Source: Mammaliicoccus sp. Marseille-Q6498 (GTDB taxonomy: Bacteria; Bacillota; Bacilli; Staphylococcales; Staphylococcaceae). Taken from it: a stretch of 64,000 bases of DNA. Each line of letters begins with the position of its first letter. Position 1 is the first letter of the stretch. Positions 19,816 to 28,733 of the stretch are shown piece by piece. The position numbers and the translations under genes were made by a program. The stretch spans positions 682,001 to 746,000 of the forward strand of contig NZ_OX267714.1 of the NCBI RefSeq assembly GCF_946151045.1, in the 5' to 3' direction. The notes under the pieces are model-generated. The model searched no databases. It was not told the origin of the DNA and was given only the letters and a program-made list of their open reading frames with translations.

Positions 19816-19856
19816 AAAAAAGCATTTGAGTAGATTTCCTACTCAAATGCTTTTTT
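19816..19856. terminator. Terminator, right copy, bordering repeat cassette B
   Basis: Copy of the hairpin at 19455-19495 with loop atttc in place of attcc. It lies 3 bp beyond the ylbF stop and can terminate ylbF (-). The ancestral site was presumably one bidirectional terminator between two convergent genes. Confidence 0.93.
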
Positions 19857-19858
19857 AT

Positions 19859-20299
19859 TTAGCTAGAACATCCGCATGATCCACCTGTTGAGCAACCTCC
19901 ACCGTGGCTGTCACTGCTGAAGAATGGATTTCCTGTATCTACCTTCACATTATTAGAAACGGAGTAAGAAACAATGCTAATTACTTCGTCTAATAAATTT
20001 TGTAGTTCTGTTTCTTTATTCTTAAAGTTTGAAACGACTGGATGCATTTCATATGCTCTTTTTTGTTGTCTCGTTTCTTTCATAACACGATTATAGTCTG
20101 GGTGATATCTTCCAAATCTTAAGCAGTCATCATAATGTGATTTAATTTGATCGAATTTTTGTCTTAATATCTTCACTTCAAAATCTGTTTCCAGTTTATA
20201 TTTTGCTTCTTGATATTCTTGATAAATGATAGAGTTCTTTATGCAAGCACTTAATTCATCTGATTGGTCTAATATATTTGCTGTTTCTACTGTAAACAT
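19859..20299 (-). CDS. ylbF: YlbF/RicF family protein of the Y-complex
   Basis: Homologue of RicF, which with RicA and RicT forms an iron-sulfur complex that steers RNase Y cleavage and affects competence and sporulation in Bacillus. The 146 residues show the helical YlbF core (KIKSHYDDCLRFGRYHPDYN-like stretch near 66-88), VSNNVKVDTGNPFF near 115-128, and a cysteine-rich tail (GGGCSTGGSCGCSS) that matches the cluster-ligating tail of the Bacillus protein. AAGGAGG precedes the ATG. Followed upstream in the same direction by the CAP-domain gene, 14 bp away. Confidence 0.88.
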   Translation of the reverse strand: MFTVETANILDQSDELSACIKNSIIYQEYQEAKYKLETDFEVKILRQKFDQIKSHYDDCLRFGRYHPDYNRVMKETRQQKRAYEMHPVVSNFKNKETELQNLLDEVISIVSYSVSNNVKVDTGNPFFSSDSHGGGCSTGGSCGCSS

Positions 20300-20313
20300 G
20301 GTGAATGACCTCC

Positions 20314-21378
20314 TTATTTTTTATTCTCTTTAAATACTAGTGAATAATATTCTCGTGAGTTACCAGCACCAAATTCATCATATTGACTTCCTAATAATTT
20401 TTCTCTGTATTGATTATTATTTAACCAACTATTAATTAATGTAGGAACGTCATAGAAGTTATATGCTAAGTTTTGATTTATAGATTCATATTCAATCTTC
20501 TGATTGTTAATATGATTATTTATACCATCTTCTAAAGATTTTACCGCTTCTTCTTCGTCTGAGTCATCACTTATTAAATCTGCTTCCATTTGTGTAATAT
20601 AAGTCAATTGGTCGTTAACTTTTAGAGGTTTAACTTCTTTCATTTTTCTTATTTCATTAACAATTTCTAATAGTGATAAATCTTTATTAATATGCGCTTC
20701 GAAATTTTGTTTATCGTTGCGTTTTAATTTTTGATCCTTTTTAGCTATTTTAGACATTGAAAATGGTGCGTTTTCTATCACTACATCTGAATCCATAAAT
20801 TGAACGCCCATAACTTCATTAGTTTCACTATCAACTAATACTTGTGCATATACGTTACCATACTTCACTAATAACTGTGTTTTAATATCTCGTTCTGAAA
20901 GTTCAATTTGATATTTACCATATGTACTATCGATAATTGGTTCCATATCTATATTTGTACCATCAAATAATTTCGTAGCATCTTGTTTAATTTTGATTGG
21001 GGAAACATTCACTTTATTCCCGGTCGCAAACACAGATGATACTTTATTATTTTTAGTAGATAATAAATAATAATGTTCTTTATTTTTAAAGACATAATTC
21101 TTTCTATCATGCTCTGCCTTATATACTCTATCTGGTTGGCCTAAATCTTTAATGACATCACCTATATTTTTATGAATATAAGTACCTACACCCTTTTTTA
21201 ACTTAGCATTACCAGTGGATTTATCAGCTTGTTCCTGATAATAATTTTGATCTGCTTTATCATGCGAGTAGTTTGGATTCTTTAAGACATCAAATTCTAA
21301 TTTAGGAGAATAGAATAAATAAAAGAGTACAATAATTAAAATAGTGATTGCTACAACTTTAATAATAATATTCTTCAA
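20314..21378 (-). CDS. CAP-domain (SCP/PR1-like) protein, YlbC-like
   Basis: A 354-residue membrane-anchored protein with one N-terminal helix (about 5-22, IIIKVVAITILIIVLFYLF) and an extracytoplasmic remainder. Residues about 60-190 resemble the CAP-associated N-terminal domain (GTYIHKNIGDVIKDLGQPDR), and about 235-350 a CAP/SCP domain, though the usual metal-binding His are not obvious. The start is TTG at 21378 after GGAGG. Likely co-transcribed with ylbF. Function unknown. Confidence 0.8.
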   Translation of the reverse strand: MKNIIIKVVAITILIIVLFYLFYSPKLEFDVLKNPNYSHDKADQNYYQEQADKSTGNAKLKKGVGTYIHKNIGDVIKDLGQPDRVYKAEHDRKNYVFKNKEHYYLLSTKNNKVSSVFATGNKVNVSPIKIKQDATKLFDGTNIDMEPIIDSTYGKYQIELSERDIKTQLLVKYGNVYAQVLVDSETNEVMGVQFMDSDVVIENAPFSMSKIAKKDQKLKRNDKQNFEAHINKDLSLLEIVNEIRKMKEVKPLKVNDQLTYITQMEADLISDDSDEEEAVKSLEDGINNHINNQKIEYESINQNLAYNFYDVPTLINSWLNNNQYREKLLGSQYDEFGAGNSREYYSLVFKENKK

Positions 21379-21546
21379 CTATTTACCTCCTTTTTTACTC
21401 CTATCGTCAATTATATCATTTTACATTAAAACTTTTAGTTAAATCAATCGAAATATGAAGATTCTTCCTAAATTTAAATGTACATTGCAACATTTATACT
21501 TTTATCATAAAATAAAGTTAAAGGTTCATAGAGGGAGGAAATATAC

Positions 21547-21918
21547 ATGGTTTTTGATAATACAGGTCTTGATAAGGTTATCATTCAACAAGAACTATTA
21601 AAAGACATTATGAATAAGCATGGATTTATTGCAGGTGGACACTGGGATTATGAACGTATCACTTATGATTTTAAATATGAAATAAGTGAAGGTATATATT
21701 ACTTAAGAATTCCTGGTTACGCACTTAAAGGGGACATCGGTGCTAACAATGCAACAATTCAATTAATGGATCCTTATCTAGGTAAACATTACTATCCAAC
21801 TGGTGTTGAATATGGTGATGACGAAATTTATCCTGACAATTTAGTTGCACACTGTAATTTATTAATTGAAAGAATCACGTCAGATATTACTGCATTAAAT
21901 ACATTAGGTGCACATTAA
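21547..21918 (+). CDS. YugN-like family protein
   Basis: A 123-residue soluble protein of the YugN-like family, function unknown. GGAGGAAATATAC precedes the ATG. The sequence has GHWDYERITYDFKYE and YYLRIPGYALKGDIGANNA segments and the DPYLGKHYYPTGVEYGDDE block that I recognise from staphylococcal and Bacillus members. It is a single-gene unit, divergent from the CAP-domain gene and closed by a terminator. Confidence 0.82.
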   Translation: MVFDNTGLDKVIIQQELLKDIMNKHGFIAGGHWDYERITYDFKYEISEGIYYLRIPGYALKGDIGANNATIQLMDPYLGKHYYPTGVEYGDDEIYPDNLVAHCNLLIERITSDITALNTLGAH

Positions 21919-21934
21919 TTAAACAAATTATAAA

Positions 21935-21975
21935 AAAGATTAAGAGACGTGAATCATCACGTCTCTTAATTTATA
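21935..21975 (+). terminator. Terminator of the yugN-like gene
   Basis: ATTAAGAGACGTGA-atca-TCACGTCTCTTAAT, a perfect 14-bp stem followed by TTTATATTCTTTT, 20 bp after the stop. Confidence 0.88.
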
Positions 21976-21999
21976 TTCTTTTAACAAAGAGGTACTCAT

Positions 22000-23046
22000 A
22001 TGAAAAAATGGATTAACAAACGTAACATAAGCATATTTATTATCGTACTTTTAGCAATTTTATTTATTTATTTTATTATACCTATATCCATACCTTTAAT
22101 TTCAGCTTTTGTCATTGCGCTAGCTTTTAATCCATTAGTTAATAAATTAGCTACTAGAATTAATAGCCGTAAATGGAGCGTAACGATTATTTATACTTTA
22201 CTTTTCACTATTTCGGCTTTTTTAATTTATCTCTTTATGACAAAGTTAATTGATCAAATCGTATTATTTGCAAAAGATTTACCTAATAAAATAAATAAAC
22301 TTGTTGCTGTTATTGACCAATATAACGACAAAATGAAAGCAGTATTACCGGATGATATGGCTGTGACGATAAATAAAGAATTACAAAACTTCGTCGTTTC
22401 TATGAGAGATTCTATTACGCATTACTTCAGTGTTCAAAATATAACAGAAGTTGTGTCGTCATTACCTGGATTTATCATCAGTTTAGTTGTCTTTCTCGTC
22501 GCTTTATTCTTATTTATGTTAGAACTACCTAACATTCACAAATTTATAAGAAAGCACTTGTATCCTAACACTTATAAGCAAGCGTTAAATTTATATACGA
22601 CAATTAATCAGTCAGTAATTGGTATGTTAACCGCTACTGTCGTATTAAGTTTTATTACTTGGGCGTTTACTTATATTGGTCTATTAATAATAGGCGTAGA
22701 ATCAGCATTAATTATTAGCTTATTCATTTGGTTTGTTGATATTCTACCAATTATCGGCGCAACTGGATTTACAATTCCATGGGCAATTTATGCTTATGTT
22801 GTTGGTGATCCAACGTTAGGCATACAACTCATCATATTATCGATTGTGCTACTTGTTCAAAGAAAAATATTAGAACCTAAAATATTTGGAACTGGTGTTG
22901 GACTAACACCGCTACCTACTTTAATTTCAATGTTTATCGGTTTAAAATTAATGGGATTCATTGGTTTCTTTATCGGTCCTTTAATTTTAATAGTCTTTAA
23001 AACAATCTTTGAATCTGGATTAATTAAAACAGATTTCAAAATATAA
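22000..23046 (+). CDS. AI-2E family transporter / YtvI-like membrane protein
   Basis: Polytopic membrane protein of 348 residues with the AI-2E exporter (PerM/YtvI) pattern: two N-terminal helix pairs (about 9-50 and 60-80), a long soluble segment (about 80-145), then four or more helices including VVFLVALFLFMLELPNI and the conserved WFVDILPIIGATGFTIPWAI near 245-265, LEPKIFGTGVGLTPLPTL near 290-308. Substrate unknown; related proteins export signalling molecules or ions. Preceded by AAAGAGG and convergent with ctaM across a perfect hairpin. Confidence 0.83.
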   Translation: MKKWINKRNISIFIIVLLAILFIYFIIPISIPLISAFVIALAFNPLVNKLATRINSRKWSVTIIYTLLFTISAFLIYLFMTKLIDQIVLFAKDLPNKINKLVAVIDQYNDKMKAVLPDDMAVTINKELQNFVVSMRDSITHYFSVQNITEVVSSLPGFIISLVVFLVALFLFMLELPNIHKFIRKHLYPNTYKQALNLYTTINQSVIGMLTATVVLSFITWAFTYIGLLIIGVESALIISLFIWFVDILPIIGATGFTIPWAIYAYVVGDPTLGIQLIILSIVLLVQRKILEPKIFGTGVGLTPLPTLISMFIGLKLMGFIGFFIGPLILIVFKTIFESGLIKTDFKI

Positions 23047-23060
23047 ATAGTAAATGATAA

Positions 23061-23103
23061 AAAATAAGGACAATTAAGTCGAGTGACTTAATTGTCCTTA
23101 TTC
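23061..23103. terminator. Bidirectional terminator between the AI-2E gene and ctaM
   Basis: AAGGACAATTAAGTC-gagt-GACTTAATTGTCCTT, a perfect 15-bp stem with A-rich and T-rich flanks between convergent genes. Confidence 0.92.
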
Positions 23104-23565
23104 TTAATGTCCTAAAATTGCTTTAATCATTGATGTTGTTTCTCCACCATGATAGAAAACATATAATAGTAGATAAACTGCAACACCTGTTATAGCTGTA
23201 CAGAACCAGATGATTGATGTAACTGGTCCAAATTTACGATGGCGGTCTAATTTATTTTTTAGTCCTAAATAAATTGTATATATTCCCATAATTGCCCCAA
23301 CTGTAGCTAGCGTAATATGGAATATTAAAAATATTGTATAGTAAATCTTGATATTATCTGGACCACCGAAAGAAGTATTCCCAATAAATATTGTTCTACT
23401 AGCATAAATGGTAAAGAATATAACAGCAGAAACTGCCGCTGAAAGCATGAATTTTTTATGTGTTTCTATTTTCTTTTGAGTGATGAAGTACCATCCTATT
23501 GCGATTAAAACTGCACTTAAAACTATAAAAAAGGTACTTATCGTTGGTAATATAGGTAAGTTCAT
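23104..23565 (-). CDS. ctaM: DUF420 membrane protein, heme-copper oxidase maturation factor
   Basis: A 153-residue protein with four hydrophobic helices (about 8-27, 40-58, 75-97 and 115-140). DUF420 proteins include S. aureus CtaM, reported to be needed for a functional heme-A oxidase. Conserved His appear in KKIETHKKFM and KLDRHRKFGP and could bind heme or copper. It is 11 bp downstream of ctaG in the same direction, so it belongs to the oxidase assembly group here. Confidence 0.82.
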   Translation of the reverse strand: MNLPILPTISTFFIVLSAVLIAIGWYFITQKKIETHKKFMLSAAVSAVIFFTIYASRTIFIGNTSFGGPDNIKIYYTIFLIFHITLATVGAIMGIYTIYLGLKNKLDRHRKFGPVTSIIWFCTAITGVAVYLLLYVFYHGGETTSMIKAILGH

Positions 23566-23576
23566 TTACATACATC

Positions 23577-24536
23577 CTATCTAAATTGATTATATAATGC
23601 TTTTTGTTCTTGTAATTTTCTTAAACTATCTTCAGTAATTTGCTTTTCATTTTTGCGTTCATAACGGAACCATTTCATAAATATGATATATAAATAAATT
23701 CCAAATACAATTTCTTGCATTACTTTCATTATGACGCCACCAGTTTGTTGATCTTCTAAAGGTGTAAAGTTTGTAAAGTATTCTGGTCCTGAAATGCCTG
23801 AGCCTTGAACTACGCTATTTAAAGTATCAGTCGGTACACAAAGTGTCATTGCACCTAACCATGCCTCTCCTGACGTATATGTGTCATACATAGCATTACT
23901 ATTAAATATAATTAAACCACATGATGGTGTTAACAAAACACCAATAAAGAAAATGTATAATATTTTTTTAATGCTCGTCATCTGATTATCTTCAGGAATG
24001 TGTTTATTAAAAATAGGATGCCACATAAACCAAGCACTTATAAATAAAATGATTGTATACAAATCATGTAGAACAACATCTTGTTTTAACGTATCAAGTA
24101 CTAATGGAATATGGTAAATAGAGAATAAACCATTAAATAGTATGATTGCTAATATTGGTTTAGTAAATAAATTGACAATATTTTTGATAATTGGAAGTTC
24201 TTCAACATATTTAATAATATACGCTGGTATAGCAAAAAACAACATCGGTACAACAATTAAAAATAGTATAGCCATTTGAAGCATATGGAAACTAAAAATA
24301 ATATGTGACAATAAATTAATCGGTCCACCTTTTAATAAATAGATGGTCAACATTAAAATGACAAATAATATTGCTTCGCCCTTTCTTAAAGGCCTTCCAT
24401 TTGGAATATCTTTGTACCACTTACCACAAATTAAAAAATATAAAATGATAACGGCAAGTACCCCTACAAAAAAGAACGGTGTCCAGTTTGCCCAAAATCC
24501 AAATATTGATATTGAGGTTAAGTTACCCATCTTCAA
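23577..24536 (-). CDS. ctaG: Cytochrome c oxidase assembly factor CtaG (caa3 type)
   Basis: Membrane protein thought to deliver copper to subunit I of the caa3 oxidase. The 319 residues hold seven hydrophobic segments and the family motifs HIIFSFHMLQM near 78, MWHPIF near 167 and DQQTGGVIMKVMQE near 262 with its putative metal-binding His and Met. GAGGAAG stands seven bases before a TTG at 24536, used here; an ATG two codons later is the alternative. It is 176 bp from ctaF, past a terminator, so it probably has its own promoter. Confidence 0.88.
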   Translation of the reverse strand: MKMGNLTSISIFGFWANWTPFFFVGVLAVIILYFLICGKWYKDIPNGRPLRKGEAILFVILMLTIYLLKGGPINLLSHIIFSFHMLQMAILFLIVVPMLFFAIPAYIIKYVEELPIIKNIVNLFTKPILAIILFNGLFSIYHIPLVLDTLKQDVVLHDLYTIILFISAWFMWHPIFNKHIPEDNQMTSIKKILYIFFIGVLLTPSCGLIIFNSNAMYDTYTSGEAWLGAMTLCVPTDTLNSVVQGSGISGPEYFTNFTPLEDQQTGGVIMKVMQEIVFGIYLYIIFMKWFRYERKNEKQITEDSLRKLQEQKALYNQFR

Positions 24537-24666
24537 TACACTTCCTCATCAAGTCATTACTCTTATTATAAAATTTAATGCTCAGTTAAACAACCCAACA
24601 ATATAAATAGTTATGACAATGATATGACCAATTTCAAATACGTACTATCTCTTTATACATTTAACA

Positions 24667-24705
24667 GAAAAAAATTAGAGCTAAGACAATTATGTCCTAG
24701 CCCCT
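24667..24705 (-). terminator. Terminator of the ctaCDEF operon
   Basis: On the minus strand GGGGCTAGGACA-taat-TGTCTTAGCTCT is followed by TAATTTTTTT. It is the GGGCTGAGACATAAATGTC-type hairpin common in staphylococcal intergenic DNA (compare 49476-49510). Confidence 0.85.
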
Positions 24706-24712
24706 TTAAATA

Positions 24713-25066
24713 TTATTTAGTTTTAACGAACAATGGATCGCCTAACCAAACAATATAAATAAATGTTACAACAAATGATAAACCAAAGAAAATTCCGGTA
24801 ATCATAAATAACTTTGAAATACCATGTTTTTCAGTTTTCATATGCATGAAATAATAGAATTGTAATATCACTTGTATAACTGCTAACCCAAGTATCGTTG
24901 GGATAACAAATTCTTTCGGAAGTTCTGCAGCTACTAAAGCGAAAGCAATAAATGTAACAAAAATCATTATTGCAAAATTAGTAACTTGCAAACGCATTTC
25001 TTGCATGTTTTTTCGTTGTTTATACGATTTCAGTGCTTGTGCGTCATGATTTAATTGTTGGCTCAT
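24713..25066 (-). CDS. ctaF: Cytochrome c oxidase subunit IV (caa3)
   Basis: Small subunit of the caa3 oxidase, 117 residues. An N-terminal charged stretch is followed by three helices (about 28-47, 53-73 and 85-108), with VIQVILQFYYFMHMKTEKHG between the second and third, the pattern of the COX4/CtaF family. Its start lies one base from the ctaE stop, so the genes are coupled. It stabilises the complex and is not catalytic. Confidence 0.88.
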   Translation of the reverse strand: MSQQLNHDAQALKSYKQRKNMQEMRLQVTNFAIMIFVTFIAFALVAAELPKEFVIPTILGLAVIQVILQFYYFMHMKTEKHGISKLFMITGIFFGLSFVVTFIYIVWLGDPLFVKTK

Positions 25067-25067
25067 A

Positions 25068-25697
25068 TTATCCTAACGCTCCCATCAAGTATACTACTGT
25101 AAAGATGAACACCCACACTACATCAATGAAGTGCCAATACAAAGCAGCAGTATTAAATTTATGTGCATTATAAATATTTAATCCTCTAGCTTTATTACGG
25201 ATAAGTAATAGTGTGAACCATACTAGGCCTAAAAGTACATGGAATCCGTGTGTTCCTACTAAGAAGTAGAAGGCACTACCAAATGCACTAGAACGGAATG
25301 TATGACCTTGATGAACATATTCTACGAACTCATAAATTTCTAATCCTAAGAAACCTAGCCCTAATAAAACTGTAATGCCAATCCAAAGGAATACACCTTT
25401 AACATTAAAGTTTCTCAAATGATACATTGCATAAACACTTGTTAATGATGATGTTAATAATAACATCGTCATTACGAACGCTAATGGAAGATGGAATAAA
25501 TCTTTAGCTAATATATGATCTTCACTAGGTACAGCATCTTTTAGTGCTAAATATGTTGCAAATAATGAAGCGAATAAAGCTACTTCACCACCTAAGAAAA
25601 CCCAAAATCCAACGAGTTTATTTTTTCCTTCTAAAGATGCCGTTTCAGGATGATCTGGCCAATTGTCAGCTGTGAATTTAAATTCTTCTTTTGACAT
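25068..25697 (-). CDS. ctaE: Cytochrome c oxidase subunit III (caa3)
   Basis: A 209-residue integral membrane subunit with five helices. The family pattern is visible: WPDHPETASLEGKNKLVGFW at the N-terminus, FLGGEVALFASLFATYLAL, the GTHGFHVLLGLVWF core near 148, and the C-terminal YWHFIDVVWVFIFTVVYL with the conserved His and Glu. It packs against subunit I. Its ATG overlaps the ctaD stop by one base. Confidence 0.95.
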   Translation of the reverse strand: MSKEEFKFTADNWPDHPETASLEGKNKLVGFWVFLGGEVALFASLFATYLALKDAVPSEDHILAKDLFHLPLAFVMTMLLLTSSLTSVYAMYHLRNFNVKGVFLWIGITVLLGLGFLGLEIYEFVEYVHQGHTFRSSAFGSAFYFLVGTHGFHVLLGLVWFTLLLIRNKARGLNIYNAHKFNTAALYWHFIDVVWVFIFTVVYLMGALG

Positions 25698-27598
25698 TAA
25701 CGTTCACCCCTTTCATATTCAATTAACTCTTCTTTTGAAATATGGTGACCTAAATCGTCTTTTAATGATCTATACATCATGCTTCCTGCTGTAATACCTA
25801 AACCAATAATCAGTACATATATTGCCCAAGGTTTTTCATGTAAATCTTTAACTGCAGCTAGTGCCCATTCTTTACCATCTGCAAAGTACATTGCTCCAAA
25901 TGCTGCTACGAATAAACCGAAAGCTTGCATAAATGGTACGAATGAATTGTTAGGCATATGAATTTCATCCAGTGATTCTGCAGGAAGAATTTTTCCATCA
26001 CCTTGTTTTTTCTCAATCCAAAATGCGTCTAAACCACGAACTAATGGTGTTTGAGCAAAGTTATAATGAGGTGTTGGTACTGGCAATGACCATTCTAAAG
26101 TACGGCCATCTCCCCAAGCATCTCTTCCAACTTTTTTACCTTTAGCTAAAGTTACAATAACGTTTGATACTTCAAGTATAACAGCGATTGCCATCAATAC
26201 TGCACCAATTGAAGAAACTAAGTTAGGAATATCGTATCCTTGTCCTGGTAGGTATGTAAATACTCTACGAGGCATTCCCCACAATCCTAAGAAATGCTGA
26301 ATTAAGAATGTTAAATGGAAACCTATAAAGAATAACCAGAATGTTATTTTACCTAATTTCTCACTGAGCATTTTCCCAGCAATTAATGGGAACCAATAAT
26401 GTAACCCAGCTAATAAGGCGAATACGACACCACCAACAATAACGTAATGGAAGTGAGCTACGATAAAGTATGAGTCATGTAATTGATAGTCAGCAGGTGC
26501 TGATGCTTGCATGACACCTGTTACCCCACCCATAACGAATGATGGTATAAAGAATAAAGAATATAACATCGGTGTTGTAAACTCGACACTACCGCCCCAT
26601 ACAGTGAGTAGCCAGTTAAATATTTTAACACCTGTAGGTACTGCAATTGCCATAGTAGCAACAGCAAATATTGCGTTAGCAACTGGGCCTAAACCAACTG
26701 TAAACATATGGTGAGCCCATACCATGAATCCTAAGAAACCTATTAAAACTGTAGCAAATACCATTGCTGAATAACCAAATAATCGCTTTCTAGCAAACAC
26801 TGGTATGATTTCAGAGAATATACCAAATGCTGGTAACACTAAAATATAAACTTCTGGGTGTCCAAAAATCCAGAATAAATGTTCCCAAATAATTGTGTTA
26901 CCACCTTGAGACGCTACAAAGAATGAAGTTCCGAACATTCTATCGAAAATTAATAAGAATAATCCTATTGTTAATGGCGGAAATGCGAATACGATTAATG
27001 TTGAAGCAACAAATGTTGTCCAAGTCATAAGTGGCATACGCATATACGTCATACCAGGTGCTCTCATATTAACAATAGTAGCAACAAAGTTAATACCAGC
27101 AATTAAAGTACCAGCACCTGAAATTTGTAAACCTAGTGCATAGAAGTTAATACCATGTCCAGCTGATTCAAGAGACAAACTTGCGTAAGAAGTCCAACCA
27201 GCATTTGGTGCACCGCCAAGAATCCAAGATAAGTTTAGGAAAATTCCTCCAAAGAAGAATAACCAGAATCCTAACGCATTCAAGAATGGAAATGCAACAT
27301 CTCTTGCACCAATTTGTAATGGAACAACTGCATTCATATAACCGAATAATAAAGGCATAGCGGCTAAGAAAATCATTGTTGTACCGTGCATTGTTATAAT
27401 TTCATTAAACAGTCCAGCCGAAACAAAGTCATTTTCTGGAACTGCTAACTGGATACGAATTAACATTGCTTCAATACCACCAACAGCAAAGAACAATCCT
27501 CCAGCAATTAAATATAAAATAGCAATTTTTTTGTGGTCAACTGTTGTTAAGAAGTCCCATACAGTCGATCCAAACCCCTTTTTACTTTGAGTAGACAC
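25697..27598 (-). CDS. ctaD: Cytochrome c oxidase subunit I (caa3)
   Basis: Catalytic subunit holding low-spin heme a and the heme a3-CuB centre where oxygen is reduced while protons are pumped. The 633 residues carry the signature IFGHPEVYILVLPAFG near 248 (His-Tyr crosslink site), WAHHMFTVGL near 298 (His pair for CuB) and HDSYFIVAHFHYVIVGG near 380 (heme a3 and heme a His), plus INLHEGTTMIFLA-like ITMHGTTMIFLAAMP near 68. The extra C-terminal helices are those of the Bacillus caa3 form. Second gene of ctaCDEF. Confidence 0.98.
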   Translation of the reverse strand: MSTQSKKGFGSTVWDFLTTVDHKKIAILYLIAGGLFFAVGGIEAMLIRIQLAVPENDFVSAGLFNEIITMHGTTMIFLAAMPLLFGYMNAVVPLQIGARDVAFPFLNALGFWLFFFGGIFLNLSWILGGAPNAGWTSYASLSLESAGHGINFYALGLQISGAGTLIAGINFVATIVNMRAPGMTYMRMPLMTWTTFVASTLIVFAFPPLTIGLFLLIFDRMFGTSFFVASQGGNTIIWEHLFWIFGHPEVYILVLPAFGIFSEIIPVFARKRLFGYSAMVFATVLIGFLGFMVWAHHMFTVGLGPVANAIFAVATMAIAVPTGVKIFNWLLTVWGGSVEFTTPMLYSLFFIPSFVMGGVTGVMQASAPADYQLHDSYFIVAHFHYVIVGGVVFALLAGLHYWFPLIAGKMLSEKLGKITFWLFFIGFHLTFLIQHFLGLWGMPRRVFTYLPGQGYDIPNLVSSIGAVLMAIAVILEVSNVIVTLAKGKKVGRDAWGDGRTLEWSLPVPTPHYNFAQTPLVRGLDAFWIEKKQGDGKILPAESLDEIHMPNNSFVPFMQAFGLFVAAFGAMYFADGKEWALAAVKDLHEKPWAIYVLIIGLGITAGSMMYRSLKDDLGHHISKEELIEYERGER

Positions 27599-27621
27599 TA
27601 GAGTAACCTCCCTTTCAATTC

Positions 27622-28689
27622 TTACTTATCAACTTTTCGTTCCATTAAGTAGGCAGATAAAGCATCAATGTCCTCATCAGAAACTTTATATTGACCAGTC
27701 ATTTTGTTACCAGGTTTTATACTTTCTGGGTCTTTAATCCATTTTTTAAGGTTCTTATCATCATGTTTTAAATAACCAGCGATTAATTCACGATCACCAA
27801 AGTTAGTTAAGTTTGGACCTTTTGCAGCTTTACCAGTTGGTGTTACTGCGTGACATCCTGCACATGATTTATTAAATACCTTTTCACCTTCTTTAGCTTG
27901 ACTAGAAGTCGCAGCTACAGGTTTATCAACGGATTTCATATTTTTAACCCATTTATCAAAATCTTTCTGAGGTAAAGCTTTTACTTTAAAGTCCATCAAT
28001 GCATGGGAAGGACCGCAAAGCTCTGCACATTTACCATAGAATAAATTTTTGACTTCTTTAGCTTTGTCATTATTGAATTCCAAGTAGAATTTATTAATAC
28101 CTTCTACGTTTGTATCCATTTTACCTCCAACTGCCGGTACCCAGAATGAGTGTTTTACGTCAGCTGAATGTAATCTGAAGTAAACCTTTTTATCTGTTGG
28201 TACAACCAGTTCTTGGCTGGTAACAATTTTTTCATTTGGATAACTAAATTCCCACCAATAAAGATTTGCCGTAACGTCAATCACAAGTTCCTTACTTTTA
28301 CCTTTTTCATCCACTTTATCTATTGCTTTAGTATCGCCTAATGAAAAAGTAAGCATAACTGTAGGAATGGCTAAAATAATAAGCAATACAATTGGAATAA
28401 TAGTCCAAAGTAATTCTAATTTGTGATTACCTTCGACGTCTTTAGGCACAAAATCTTCACCTAACTTTTTACGACGGAATTTAAGCATCGCAATTAAGAA
28501 AATAACAACAACTACGACAATAACTAGTAACATAATGCCAATGGAAAGCATTAATAAAAAGAATTGTTTATCAGCTACTTCACCGCCTGGACGAAGAACT
28601 GATAAATGTGGTTCACCACACCCTGCAAGAACAAACAACAGTGCAACAAGTAAACCGAACATTTTCGTGTTTTTTAAACGTGTCTTCAT
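27622..28689 (-). CDS. ctaC: Cytochrome c oxidase subunit II with fused cytochrome c
   Basis: Receives electrons and passes them through the CuA centre to subunit I. The 355-residue form starts MKTRLKNTKMFGLL (AGAGGGG upstream; earlier in-frame starts lack a site). Lipobox LAGC near 22 predicts a lipoprotein, followed by two helices (about 40-65 and 85-105), the cupredoxin domain with CuA ligands in CAELCGPSHALM near 228-240, and a C-terminal cytochrome c domain with heme site CAGCH near 285 and a Met ligand near MTGQYKV. The fusion defines the caa3 type. First gene of the operon after ctaB. Confidence 0.97.
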   Translation of the reverse strand: MKTRLKNTKMFGLLVALLFVLAGCGEPHLSVLRPGGEVADKQFFLLMLSIGIMLLVIVVVVVIFLIAMLKFRRKKLGEDFVPKDVEGNHKLELLWTIIPIVLLIILAIPTVMLTFSLGDTKAIDKVDEKGKSKELVIDVTANLYWWEFSYPNEKIVTSQELVVPTDKKVYFRLHSADVKHSFWVPAVGGKMDTNVEGINKFYLEFNNDKAKEVKNLFYGKCAELCGPSHALMDFKVKALPQKDFDKWVKNMKSVDKPVAATSSQAKEGEKVFNKSCAGCHAVTPTGKAAKGPNLTNFGDRELIAGYLKHDDKNLKKWIKDPESIKPGNKMTGQYKVSDEDIDALSAYLMERKVDK

Positions 28690-28733
28690 TCGTTTAACCC
28701 CTCTCATGCATTGATTCATTCATAAAAAATTAA

